Shown: in pieces, positions 6,273 through 10,715 of the stretch
How the letters are laid out: each line of letters starts with the position of its first letter
How positions within the stretch are numbered: position 1 is the first letter of the stretch
Assembly (NCBI GenBank): GCA_937970115.1
Contig: CALBVO010000040.1
Span: forward strand, 1 to 10,722
Reading direction: 5' to 3'
Length of the DNA: 10,722 nucleotides
Source: Minisyncoccota bacterium
Lineage (GTDB): Bacteria; Patescibacteriota; Minisyncoccia; Phycocordibacterales; UBA1006
Notes under the pieces: model-generated
The model's input: only the letters and a program-made list of their open reading frames with translations
Told to the model about the DNA's origin: nothing
Database searches by the model: none
Translations under genes and position numbers: made by a program

Positions 6273-6887
6273 TTATATATGTCGATATTTGAATGCATTA
6301 TTTCGAGAACTAATAGATTTTCTGATTTTATATGGTCGTCTCTGGTGTCTATATGGTTGATGGTAACGTTTGGGTTTGTTAAGGAAATTTATTTTCACAA
6401 GAAATATAACAATCATAAACATAACTATAATCACAAGCCAAAAACTACCTGATTGTGTATACGATCCAAGCGTACTATTCATAACAGAGGCAGTTCCTGC
6501 AAAACCGACTGGACGTAGTTTTGCGGCGATAATAATTTCTCCATTTTGATCATAGTTTGTGGCACTATTTTCAAAGTCAGATCGTGTTGCATGAGTACGA
6601 GGTTCTCGTTTATTTGCCTCATATTCAAGCATAGCGAGTGCTCGTGCCCTCTCGAGTTTTTCATCAGCAATTCGTTCTTTTTCTCCTTTTGATTTTGGCA
6701 AGAAACGTTTTGGACTTATTAAACTTAAATCACCGTAGAGATCAAACGTTGATATCTCTGAAGGTGTATTTAATGCATCAACAACGGTATCCGTAAGATA
6801 ATCTTCTTGCGCTGCAAAAACGCTTTTCGTTGATGGAACGCTAGTTAGCAAGATCATAATAAATAAGATTTTAATTATATTTGACAT
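6273..6887 (-). CDS. Secreted protein with signal peptide and C-terminal membrane anchor, unknown function
   Basis: This 204-residue protein has a clear signal peptide (residues 1-25, hydrophobic core IKILFIMILLTSV, likely cut after SVFA). A polar extracellular segment of about 120 residues follows, including an E/R/K-rich helical part at 66-95. One TM helix (about 148-166, FWLVIIVMFMIVIFLV) comes next, then a strongly basic tail (169-204) with many R, K, H and Y, which should lie in the cytoplasm. This is the topology of a type I surface protein. No cysteines, repeats or recognised domains are present. It follows truB by 26 bases but has its own consensus promoter beginning inside the truB end, so it is probably regulated separately. 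Confidence 0.7.
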   Translation of the reverse strand: MSNIIKILFIMILLTSVPSTKSVFAAQEDYLTDTVVDALNTPSEISTFDLYGDLSLISPKRFLPKSKGEKERIADEKLERARALAMLEYEANKREPRTHATRSDFENSATNYDQNGEIIIAAKLRPVGFAGTASVMNSTLGSYTQSGSFWLVIIVMFMIVIFLVKINFLNKPKRYHQPYRHQRRPYKIRKSISSRNNAFKYRHI

Positions 6888-6893
6888 AAATAT

Positions 6894-6922
6894 ATAATAT
6901 CATATAAATAATATTATGTCAA
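6894..6922 (-). promoter_or_regulatory. Consensus leaderless-type promoter embedded in the truB end
   Basis: On the minus strand a perfect TTGACA (6917-6922), a 17-base spacer and TATTAT (6894-6899) preceded by TGA end six bases before ATG 6887. The -35 hexamer is also the last two sense codons of truB (Leu-Thr), so the sequence is under two constraints. Confidence 0.8.
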
Positions 6923-7639
6923 CACATCATCACCTATTGCAATACGTGTGATTTTAATGGTTGTTGCACCTATTCCTAGTGTTTCTCCAATAATATGTAC
7001 CAATGAGCGCATATAGGTTCCTGATGAAGCATGAATACGCATGGTGTAAGAGGTAGTGTTTTTAAACTCTGAAAAATACGTCTTCCAACCTCTAATTATT
7101 TCAGACTGCCTAAAATCCCCTGTTACGTTATTAACAGCATCAATGATAGTATGTTCATGATATTTTTTTTGGTGTGATAAATATTTTGCAGAATAAATTT
7201 GAACTTTTTTTATTGGGAGCTGTATGTCTGATTGTGCACGTGCCAATTTCCATAAAGGCACGCCATCAACTGTTTTTGAAGAATATTTTGGATATGCTAA
7301 TTCAGTGATATTAATAAGATTTTTGACGGTTTGTTCTACTTCTTTTTCACCCACGATTAATGTATCATTTTGGTCAGTAATACAACCTAAAATATCATAG
7401 GTATCAGTACTTACACCTAAAATAAATTCAACCTCATATATTTTATCAAGACCAAGCAATTCATCTTTTTTATGAACGTCCTCATCAGTTAACAGGATCA
7501 ATAATCCTTCCGCCATTGGATCAAGCCTTCCTGCGTAGGTTATTTTTGCCTGTTGATAGTCGGGATTTTCCAATCGAAATCTCTCGAGTGTTACCGCGAG
7601 GGTTTCTGTGTATTTTTTATTCCAAAGAATACGAGACAT
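6914..7639 (-). CDS. truB: tRNA pseudouridine-55 synthase, short divergent form
   Basis: This 241-residue enzyme isomerises U55 in the T loop of tRNAs. The catalytic block YAGRLDPMAEGLLILL contains the nucleophile D40. Further TruB motifs are KIYEVEF (Y68), the LGVSTDTYD strand, YPKYSSKTVDGVPLWKLAR (118-134, equivalent to the PP-x-YSA-x-K region), and SSGTYMRSL (205-213) with R211. The usual N-terminal DKPxGxTS loop is replaced by WNKKYTETLAVTLERF, and the first catalytic block begins YAGR instead of the usual TGxLDP lead-in. I recall this variant from CPR genomes. There is no C-terminal PUA domain. The start is supported by a -10-like box six bases upstream. The gene end encodes the -35 of the next promoter. 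Confidence 0.9.
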   Translation of the reverse strand: MSRILWNKKYTETLAVTLERFRLENPDYQQAKITYAGRLDPMAEGLLILLTDEDVHKKDELLGLDKIYEVEFILGVSTDTYDILGCITDQNDTLIVGEKEVEQTVKNLINITELAYPKYSSKTVDGVPLWKLARAQSDIQLPIKKVQIYSAKYLSHQKKYHEHTIIDAVNNVTGDFRQSEIIRGWKTYFSEFKNTTSYTMRIHASSGTYMRSLVHIIGETLGIGATTIKITRIAIGDDVLT

Positions 7640-7645
7640 AGTATT

Positions 7646-7673
7646 AGTCTAGAGAGCTTAATATAAAATGCAA
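7646..7673 (-). promoter_or_regulatory. Possible leaderless-type promoter of truB
   Basis: On the minus strand TTGCAT (7668-7673), a 16-base spacer and TAGACT (7646-7651) end six bases before ATG 7639. The -10 matches the consensus at four of six positions and there is no TGn, so support comes mainly from the spacing shared with other genes here. Confidence 0.4.
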
Positions 7674-7705
7674 TAAATATATTAAAAATAAAAAAGAAGC
7701 TCTCT
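7651..7705 (-). repeat. 9-bp inverted repeat linking a terminator arm with the truB promoter
   Basis: AGAGAGCTT (7651-7659) and AAGCTCTCT (7697-7705) are perfect complements 37 bases apart. The right copy overlaps the arm and loop of the terminator at 7690-7719; the left copy touches the truB -10. In a read-through transcript the two could pair in competition with the terminator hairpin; as DNA they could form an operator. Coincidence is possible. Confidence 0.4.
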
Positions 7706-7719
7706 CTTAGGCTTCTTTT
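7690..7719 (-). terminator. Intrinsic terminator with the stop codon in its loop
   Basis: On the minus strand AAAAGAAGC (7711-7719) pairs with GCTTCTTTT (7692-7700), followed by TT and ATTTTTAAT. The 10-base loop (7701-7710) contains the stop codon of the 102-residue gene, whose last codons (GKEA) form the 5' arm. Confidence 0.75.
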
Positions 7720-8015
7720 CCTTCTTGGGAAATTTCATGCGCACAATGCTGACAAATAAAATGTGTCTGTCTATGGAGTGAATTATATGACATTGCTTGA
7801 TGAATAATAAATATCGCCACCAATATATAAGCAATACCACCAATGACATTAACAAGGGTTGGAATCTTATCGAGCAAGCTAATAAAATCAAGATTAAACA
7901 TAATCGTTGCTCCTAATATAATCATATCAATTCCAACAATAACTAAAAGAACGCGGAACCATCGTTGGTGATACCAAGAATCACAAATTTTTCGTTGTTG
8001 AGTGTGCTTTTTCAT
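7707..8015 (-). CDS. Two-TM (DUF378-like shape) membrane protein with C-terminal CxxC
   Basis: This 102-residue protein has a basic N-terminus, two TM helices (about 21-41 and 53-72) and a short polar tail containing H85-x-x-C88-x-x-C91-x-H93. That cluster could bind a metal as half a zinc ribbon or form a disulfide. The TM core (residues 18-75) aligns without gaps to residues 12-69 of the protein at 3021-3458, sharing a W, IV, ID, G, D, G, Y and VAI pattern. The two are evidently paralogues with different tails. Function is unknown. It is divergent from infC and has its own leaderless-type promoter. Another ATG-initiated frame inside the gene is a shadow. Confidence 0.75.
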   Translation of the reverse strand: MKKHTQQRKICDSWYHQRWFRVLLVIVGIDMIILGATIMFNLDFISLLDKIPTLVNVIGGIAYILVAIFIIHQAMSYNSLHRQTHFICQHCAHEISQEGKEA

Positions 8016-8021
8016 ACCCCT

Positions 8022-8030
8022 ATTATAACA
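8022..8030 (-). promoter_or_regulatory. Leaderless-type extended -10 of the 102-residue gene
   Basis: On the minus strand TG-T-TATAAT (hexamer 8022-8027) ends exactly six bases before ATG 8015. The intervening bases AGGGGT are G-rich but too close to the ATG to act as a Shine-Dalgarno sequence. No clear -35. Confidence 0.65.
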
Positions 8031-8059
8031 GGAAACGAATCAAAAAAGCCACTATTGTA

Positions 8060-8090
8060 TTGACTTATCGCTGTTTTCAATTAGTATTTT
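8060..8090 (+). promoter_or_regulatory. Promoter of the infC operon
   Basis: TTGACT (8060-8065) is a near-perfect -35. Candidate -10 boxes are TATTTT (8085-8090, spacer 19) or TAGTAT (8082-8087, spacer 16). They place +1 at about 8097 or 8094, giving an infC leader of roughly 108-111 bases. With the first choice, +1 is the A of the micro-ORF's ATG. Confidence 0.55.
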
Positions 8091-8093
8091 CTA

Positions 8094-8204
8094 TATATGA
8101 GTGGCATAGCAATATGCCCTTTTTGTAAAGAAGACTCTTCTTTACAAATAATTGCATATAATAATTATCATTAGTTGAGTAATCAACATTAATAGAGAAA
8201 TACA
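8094..8204 (+). promoter_or_regulatory. Structured 5' leader of the infC-rpmI-rplT operon
   Basis: Three hairpins follow one another. H1 is GGCATA-GCAA-TATGCC (8103-8118), six pairs closed by a GNRA tetraloop. H2 has arms TTTGTAAAGAA (8122-8132) and TTCTTTACAAA (8138-8148), 11 perfect pairs with loop GACTC. H3 is GTTGA-GTAA-TCAAC (8174-8187), five pairs with a second GNRA tetraloop. No U-run follows H2, so it is not a simple terminator. In other bacteria this operon is autoregulated by L20 or IF3 through its leader; this one may do the same, but I do not recognise it as a known leader family. Confidence 0.55.
8097..8174 (+). CDS. Candidate 25-codon leader peptide with CxxC
   Basis: An ATG at 8097 opens a 25-codon frame beginning MSGIAICPFCKED and ending YNNYH with TAG at 8172-8174. 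The CPFC motif looks like half of a zinc ribbon. If the -10 is TATTTT, the ATG is the first transcribed base, as for other genes here. The frame spans hairpins H1 and H2 and stops at the base of H3, so its translation would change the leader's folding, as for an attenuator peptide. It could equally be a chance frame; no homologue is recognised. Confidence 0.3.
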   Translation: MSGIAICPFCKEDSSLQIIAYNNYH

Positions 8205-8741
8205 TTGAGTAAACCTAAACGAAAAGACGATAGACTAAAAATTAATGACGGGATCCGGGCATCTGAATTGCGTGTTCTTACTGACGATGGAAATTCAACG
8301 GTAATGAAACGTGCCGAGGCCTTAGCGTTAGCGTCAGAGCAAGGACTTGACCTGATTGAAGTTACTGCAAAAGCCAATCCCCCTGTTGCAAAGATCACTG
8401 ACTACGGAAAATACGTATACGATCAAAAGAAAAAGCAAAAGGAAATTAAGGCAAAGCAAAACACCGTTGAAGTGAAAAATATTCAAATTCGTGTTGCCAC
8501 AGGAGAAGCTGACCTGCAAATGAAGGCCGATCGTGCAAGTGAATGGTTGAATGAAGGCCACCGTGTCAAAGCAGAATTATATTTACGAGGTCGAGCAAAA
8601 TATATGGACAAAAAATTCCTTCACAGTCGTCTTGGAAATGTACTAGAAATGATTGAAACTGAATACAAGGTTGTTGATGATTATAAACCAAGCCCAAAAG
8701 GAATTGCGATTCTGATTGAACCTATAAAGAAGAAAAAATAA
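8205..8741 (+). CDS. infC: Translation initiation factor IF-3
   Basis: This 178-residue protein binds the 30S subunit, checks start codon and initiator tRNA, and prevents 50S joining. The N-domain starts LKINDGIRASELRVL and contains LDLIEVTAKANPPVAKITDYGKY, with the IF3 signature DYGKY. A lysine-rich linker follows (DQKKKQKEIKAKQ), then a C-domain with NIQIRVATGEADLQMKADRA and FLEKGHRVK-like FLNEGHR equivalents (SEWLNEGHRVKAELYLRGR). The start is TTG at 8205: in-frame TAG at 8193-8195 excludes anything earlier, and the first ATG would remove about 30 conserved residues. IF3 discriminates against non-AUG starts, and E. coli infC uses AUU for autoregulation, so the TTG may serve the same purpose. 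No Shine-Dalgarno sequence is evident. rpmI follows after five bases. Confidence 0.97.
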   Translation: MSKPKRKDDRLKINDGIRASELRVLTDDGNSTVMKRAEALALASEQGLDLIEVTAKANPPVAKITDYGKYVYDQKKKQKEIKAKQNTVEVKNIQIRVATGEADLQMKADRASEWLNEGHRVKAELYLRGRAKYMDKKFLHSRLGNVLEMIETEYKVVDDYKPSPKGIAILIEPIKKKK

Positions 8742-8746
8742 CAAAC

Positions 8747-8935
8747 ATGAAAACTAATAAATCACATGCAAAACGAATTAAGCTTACCAAAAACGGCAAG
8801 CTTAAGGTCCGACCAAAAGGACAAAACCACTTTAATGCAAAAGAAAGTGGAAATACAACACGATCTAAACGTGGAGTAAAAAAGAACTTTATCCTATCAG
8901 CGAAGCAAGTAGCACGCTTCATGCCACACAACTAA
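8747..8935 (+). CDS. rpmI: 50S ribosomal protein L35 (bL35)
   Basis: This 62-residue basic protein has the L35 pattern: MKTNKSHAKRIKLTKNGKLK at the start, an HFNAKESGNTTRSKRG middle (the usual K-x-K-x-RxLR region) and FILSAKQVARFMPHN at the end. It is part of the large subunit. It is five bases after infC and one base before rplT, so all three are one operon, probably with translational coupling. No Shine-Dalgarno sequence precedes ATG 8747. Confidence 0.95.
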   Translation: MKTNKSHAKRIKLTKNGKLKVRPKGQNHFNAKESGNTTRSKRGVKKNFILSAKQVARFMPHN

Positions 8936-8936
8936 T

Positions 8937-9281
8937 ATGCCACGAGTAAAAAGAGGAACGACAAAAAACAAGTCACGAAAAAATACTTTAGCACAAGTTA
9001 AAGGATATCGATTCGGACGAAGTACTAAAAAGAAAATGGCCACCGAAGCCATTGCACATGCTGGAGCACATGCATTTGCACACCGTAAAGACAAGAAATC
9101 AAATTTCCGTCGACTATGGAATATTAAAATCAATGCCGAAGTTCGAAAACATGATTTATCATACAGTCGATTCATTGATGCATTGAATAAAAAAGGAATC
9201 AAGCTTAACCGAAAGATGCTTGCTGACCTAGCAGAAAACAACCCTGAATCATTCAAGCGAGTTGTAGACGCAGTTAAATAA
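8937..9281 (+). CDS. rplT: 50S ribosomal protein L20 (bL20)
   Basis: This 114-residue protein has the standard L20 layout: a long basic N-terminal extension (MPRVKRGTTKNKSRKNTLAQ, then KGYRFGRSTKK), the AHAGAHAFAHRKDKKSNFRRLW helix and a globular C-domain with NKKGIKLNRKMLADLAENNPESFKRVV. It binds 23S rRNA early in 50S assembly. In E. coli and Bacillus it also represses its own operon by binding leader RNA through the C-domain. Its ATG lies one base after the rpmI stop codon (TAA-T-ATG), which points to translational coupling. A strong terminator begins at its stop codon. Confidence 0.97.
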   Translation: MPRVKRGTTKNKSRKNTLAQVKGYRFGRSTKKKMATEAIAHAGAHAFAHRKDKKSNFRRLWNIKINAEVRKHDLSYSRFIDALNKKGIKLNRKMLADLAENNPESFKRVVDAVK

Positions 9282-9311
9282 ACAAAAAGCACCGTACGGT
9301 GTTTTTTGTTT
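9281..9311 (+). terminator. Intrinsic terminator of the infC-rpmI-rplT operon
   Basis: The arms AACAAAAAGCACC (9281-9293) and GGTGTTTTTTGTT (9298-9310) pair over 13 positions, including one G-U pair, around a GTAC loop. The descending arm supplies the T-run. The stem begins at the last base of the rplT stop codon. Confidence 0.9.
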
Positions 9312-9513
9312 TTAAAACGCTGTATATTATAATTTCATAGCTTCTTTCATTTTTGAAAAGCAAAAACGAAACAAAAAACTTTTTGAGCTCACATATATTT
9401 TCTTAAAAATTTAGTTCGTATTCTGTAATCATAAAACTCGCGTTGCTCAGACAGTTATAATTACGACGAATACTTACGTCATTTTTATAGGAAATATATG
9501 TAGGCTCGATAAC
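9312..9513. other. About 200 bases without a recognisable gene
   Basis: This stretch separates the convergent infC operon and LOG-family gene. No frame on either strand has both a start and a plausible coding length, and no promoter, tRNA or strong hairpin was seen. A patch at 9436-9480 is less AT-rich than its surroundings, but it is interrupted by stops in every frame examined. Confidence 0.5.
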
Positions 9514-9542
9514 AAAAAACGTTTGCTATGCAACCGTTTTTT
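9514..9542 (-). terminator. Intrinsic terminator of the LOG-family gene
   Basis: AAAAAACGTTTGC (9514-9526) and GCAACCGTTTTTT (9530-9542) pair over 13 positions with one mismatch around a three-base loop. On the minus strand six T follow. The stem's first bases overlap the gene's stop codon (9541-9543). The symmetrical A and T arms allow function from both sides. Confidence 0.8.
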
Positions 9543-10122
9543 ATAAATGATACTCTTTTGCTTTTTCTTCTTTAGCTTTTTTGATTAATTGCTCTACTAG
9601 ACGATTTGGATCTTCATCAAAAATAATGCGACTATGGTCAAAACTTCCTTCATGACCTCGTAATAACCCAAAAAGGATTTCATCGGTTTCCCACTCACCT
9701 TTTAAAATTCCAATAGGCTTGTTTTCCTGAAATGCTACCCAAAATTCATGAACCGTTTCAAGTCCACCATATCCAAAAATAATAGCGTCAGATGAACGAG
9801 ATAATAGTAGATCAGAGCCAGCATATCCAAAGCCAGAATAGACGAGCATGTCCATGTATTCGGTTGGTGCATCATAAACAGTATGGTGTTCATGTTCATT
9901 TGCAGCCGGTGAAAATCCAATCACCTGCCCTCCTGCGGTATGTGCACCTTTTGCAACCCAAAATGGAAAACCTGTCGTTGCAGGAACAATCGTAACACAA
10001 TCATGTTGGGCTACAATTGCACCTACGTTTTCTGCCTGTTCGATAGTATCGAATGATTTTGTATATTCGCTGTGTGCTGCTCCATAGACCGCAATAGCAA
10101 TTTTCTGAGTTCCTTTATTCAT
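9541..10122 (-). CDS. LOG/SLOG-type Rossmann-fold protein (TIGR00725-like)
   Basis: This 193-residue protein has the fold of the lysine-decarboxylase-like LOG superfamily. It starts with strand KIAIAVYGAAHSE, has a glycine-rich turn at 48-71 (PATTGFPFWVAKGAH then GGQVIGFSPA), a conserved-position arginine in LLLSRSSDAIIFGYGG (R109), and GGLETVHE at 119-126. The canonical PGGxGTxxE is altered: Y118 replaces P and E122 replaces G, while GG, T123 and E126 remain. LOG enzymes release cytokinin bases from nucleotide monophosphates by hydrolysis, and SLOG proteins more widely bind or cleave nucleotides. The altered motif suggests a different ligand or only binding, so activity is not claimed. It is a single-gene transcript with its own leaderless-type promoter and terminator. 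Confidence 0.75.
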   Translation of the reverse strand: MNKGTQKIAIAVYGAAHSEYTKSFDTIEQAENVGAIVAQHDCVTIVPATTGFPFWVAKGAHTAGGQVIGFSPAANEHEHHTVYDAPTEYMDMLVYSGFGYAGSDLLLSRSSDAIIFGYGGLETVHEFWVAFQENKPIGILKGEWETDEILFGLLRGHEGSFDHSRIIFDEDPNRLVEQLIKKAKEEKAKEYHL

Positions 10123-10128
10123 AGAGAA

Positions 10129-10137
10129 ATTATAGCA
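10129..10137 (-). promoter_or_regulatory. Leaderless-type extended -10 of the LOG-family gene
   Basis: On the minus strand TG-C-TATAAT (hexamer 10129-10134, perfect) ends six bases before ATG 10122. The -35 region runs into the T-tract of the preceding terminator and shows only a weak TTTATT. Confidence 0.65.
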
Positions 10138-10154
10138 TGGATAATTCAGGTAAT

Positions 10155-10182
10155 AAAAAACCAGAACTCACTTGAACTCTGG
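10155..10182 (-). terminator. Intrinsic terminator of the coiled-coil gene
   Basis: On the minus strand CCAGAGTTCA and TGAGTTCTGG (10161-10182) form a stem with a G-U and a U-G pair in the middle, followed by six T (10155-10160). The wobble pairs make it stable only as minus-strand RNA, so its orientation is clear. It lies 26 bases after the stop codon. Confidence 0.8.
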
Positions 10183-10208
10183 CTTAATAACTATTTAAAA
10201 AATTACTA

Positions 10209-10598
10209 TTAGGTAGAAAGAACCTCTTTAGATTCTTGTACTAATCTTTTTCTTAGCGCGTCTGCTTCCTGAATTACCTTAACGTAAGCATCTTGAGCAC
10301 ATTTGATCTGAATTTCTGCTTCCTTGTGAATAGAATAAAACTTCTGAAAAGTTGCTTCTTTTTCATCAGCAATCTTTTTGTTAAAAGCTGCCTCCATTTC
10401 ATTAAATTCTTTTTCGTCTCTGACAGCTTCTTCATAAAAACCATGTGTGCGAAGGTTATCAATAGACTCTAAACATTTTCGCTTTGATTTTTCCCAATTT
10501 TCAAAAATTTCTTTAAAATTTTCGTTTATAGAAGCATTAATTTGTTCTTCAAATTTAACTCGTAATTCTTTTTCAGTAAGAAATTTAAAATTTATCAT
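10209..10598 (-). CDS. Small all-helical coiled-coil protein, unknown function
   Basis: This 129-residue soluble protein has no signal peptide and no TM segment. After a short N-terminus (MINFKFLTEKEL) nearly the whole chain is charged and helix-forming, with long runs of E, K, A and Q and almost no glycine or proline, consistent with a coiled coil over about residues 10-125. No family is recognised; its length and composition recall small cytoplasmic scaffold or prefoldin-like helical proteins, but that is only a shape comparison. It is the one gene here with a full consensus -35/-10 promoter and an ordinary 5' UTR of about 37 bases. It also has its own terminator, so it is a monocistronic and probably well-expressed unit. 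Confidence 0.65.
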   Translation of the reverse strand: MINFKFLTEKELRVKFEEQINASINENFKEIFENWEKSKRKCLESIDNLRTHGFYEEAVRDEKEFNEMEAAFNKKIADEKEATFQKFYSIHKEAEIQIKCAQDAYVKVIQEADALRKRLVQESKEVLST

Positions 10599-10641
10599 AA
10601 TATAGATATTAAAGATTTATGTTATTTTGTTTTCAAAAAGT

Positions 10642-10670
10642 ACTATAGTATAAATACATAATTTTGTCAA
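10642..10670 (-). promoter_or_regulatory. Strong consensus promoter of the coiled-coil gene
   Basis: On the minus strand TTGACA (10665-10670, perfect), a 17-base spacer and TATAGT (10642-10647, five of six) are present. Predicted +1 is near 10635, giving a leader of about 37 bases before ATG 10598, without a Shine-Dalgarno sequence. AT-rich sequence upstream could act as an UP element. Confidence 0.8.
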
Positions 10671-10695
10671 TATAAAAATCTCTTAATAAGAAAGG

Positions 10696-10715
10696 TTTCT
10701 TAAAATTTCTTAAAT
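10696..10715. repeat. Two adjacent 10-base repeats upstream of the promoter
   Basis: TTTCTTAAAA (10696-10705) is followed directly by TTTCTTAAAT (10706-10715). The 10-base period matches one DNA helical turn, as in phased A-tract or UP-like elements about 26 bases beyond the -35. With only two copies in AT-rich DNA this may be chance. Confidence 0.35.

Noticed and set aside
8122..8148. Hairpin H2 of the infC leader as an intrinsic terminator or attenuator.
   Set aside because: The stem is strong, but TAATTGC follows instead of a U-run, so simple attenuation at H2 is not supported; it is kept only as a leader structure.
8334..9292. Minus-strand open frames antisense to infC, rpmI and rplT.
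   Set aside because: The plus-strand genes are unmistakable and the antisense frames have no start signals or coding character of their own.
9327..9454. A minus-strand stretch reading LSEQREFYDYRIRTKFL, looking like a protein fragment.
   Set aside because: A TAA lies directly upstream with no ATG, and the frame stops at a TGA near 9390 after about 20 codons; no family is recognised.
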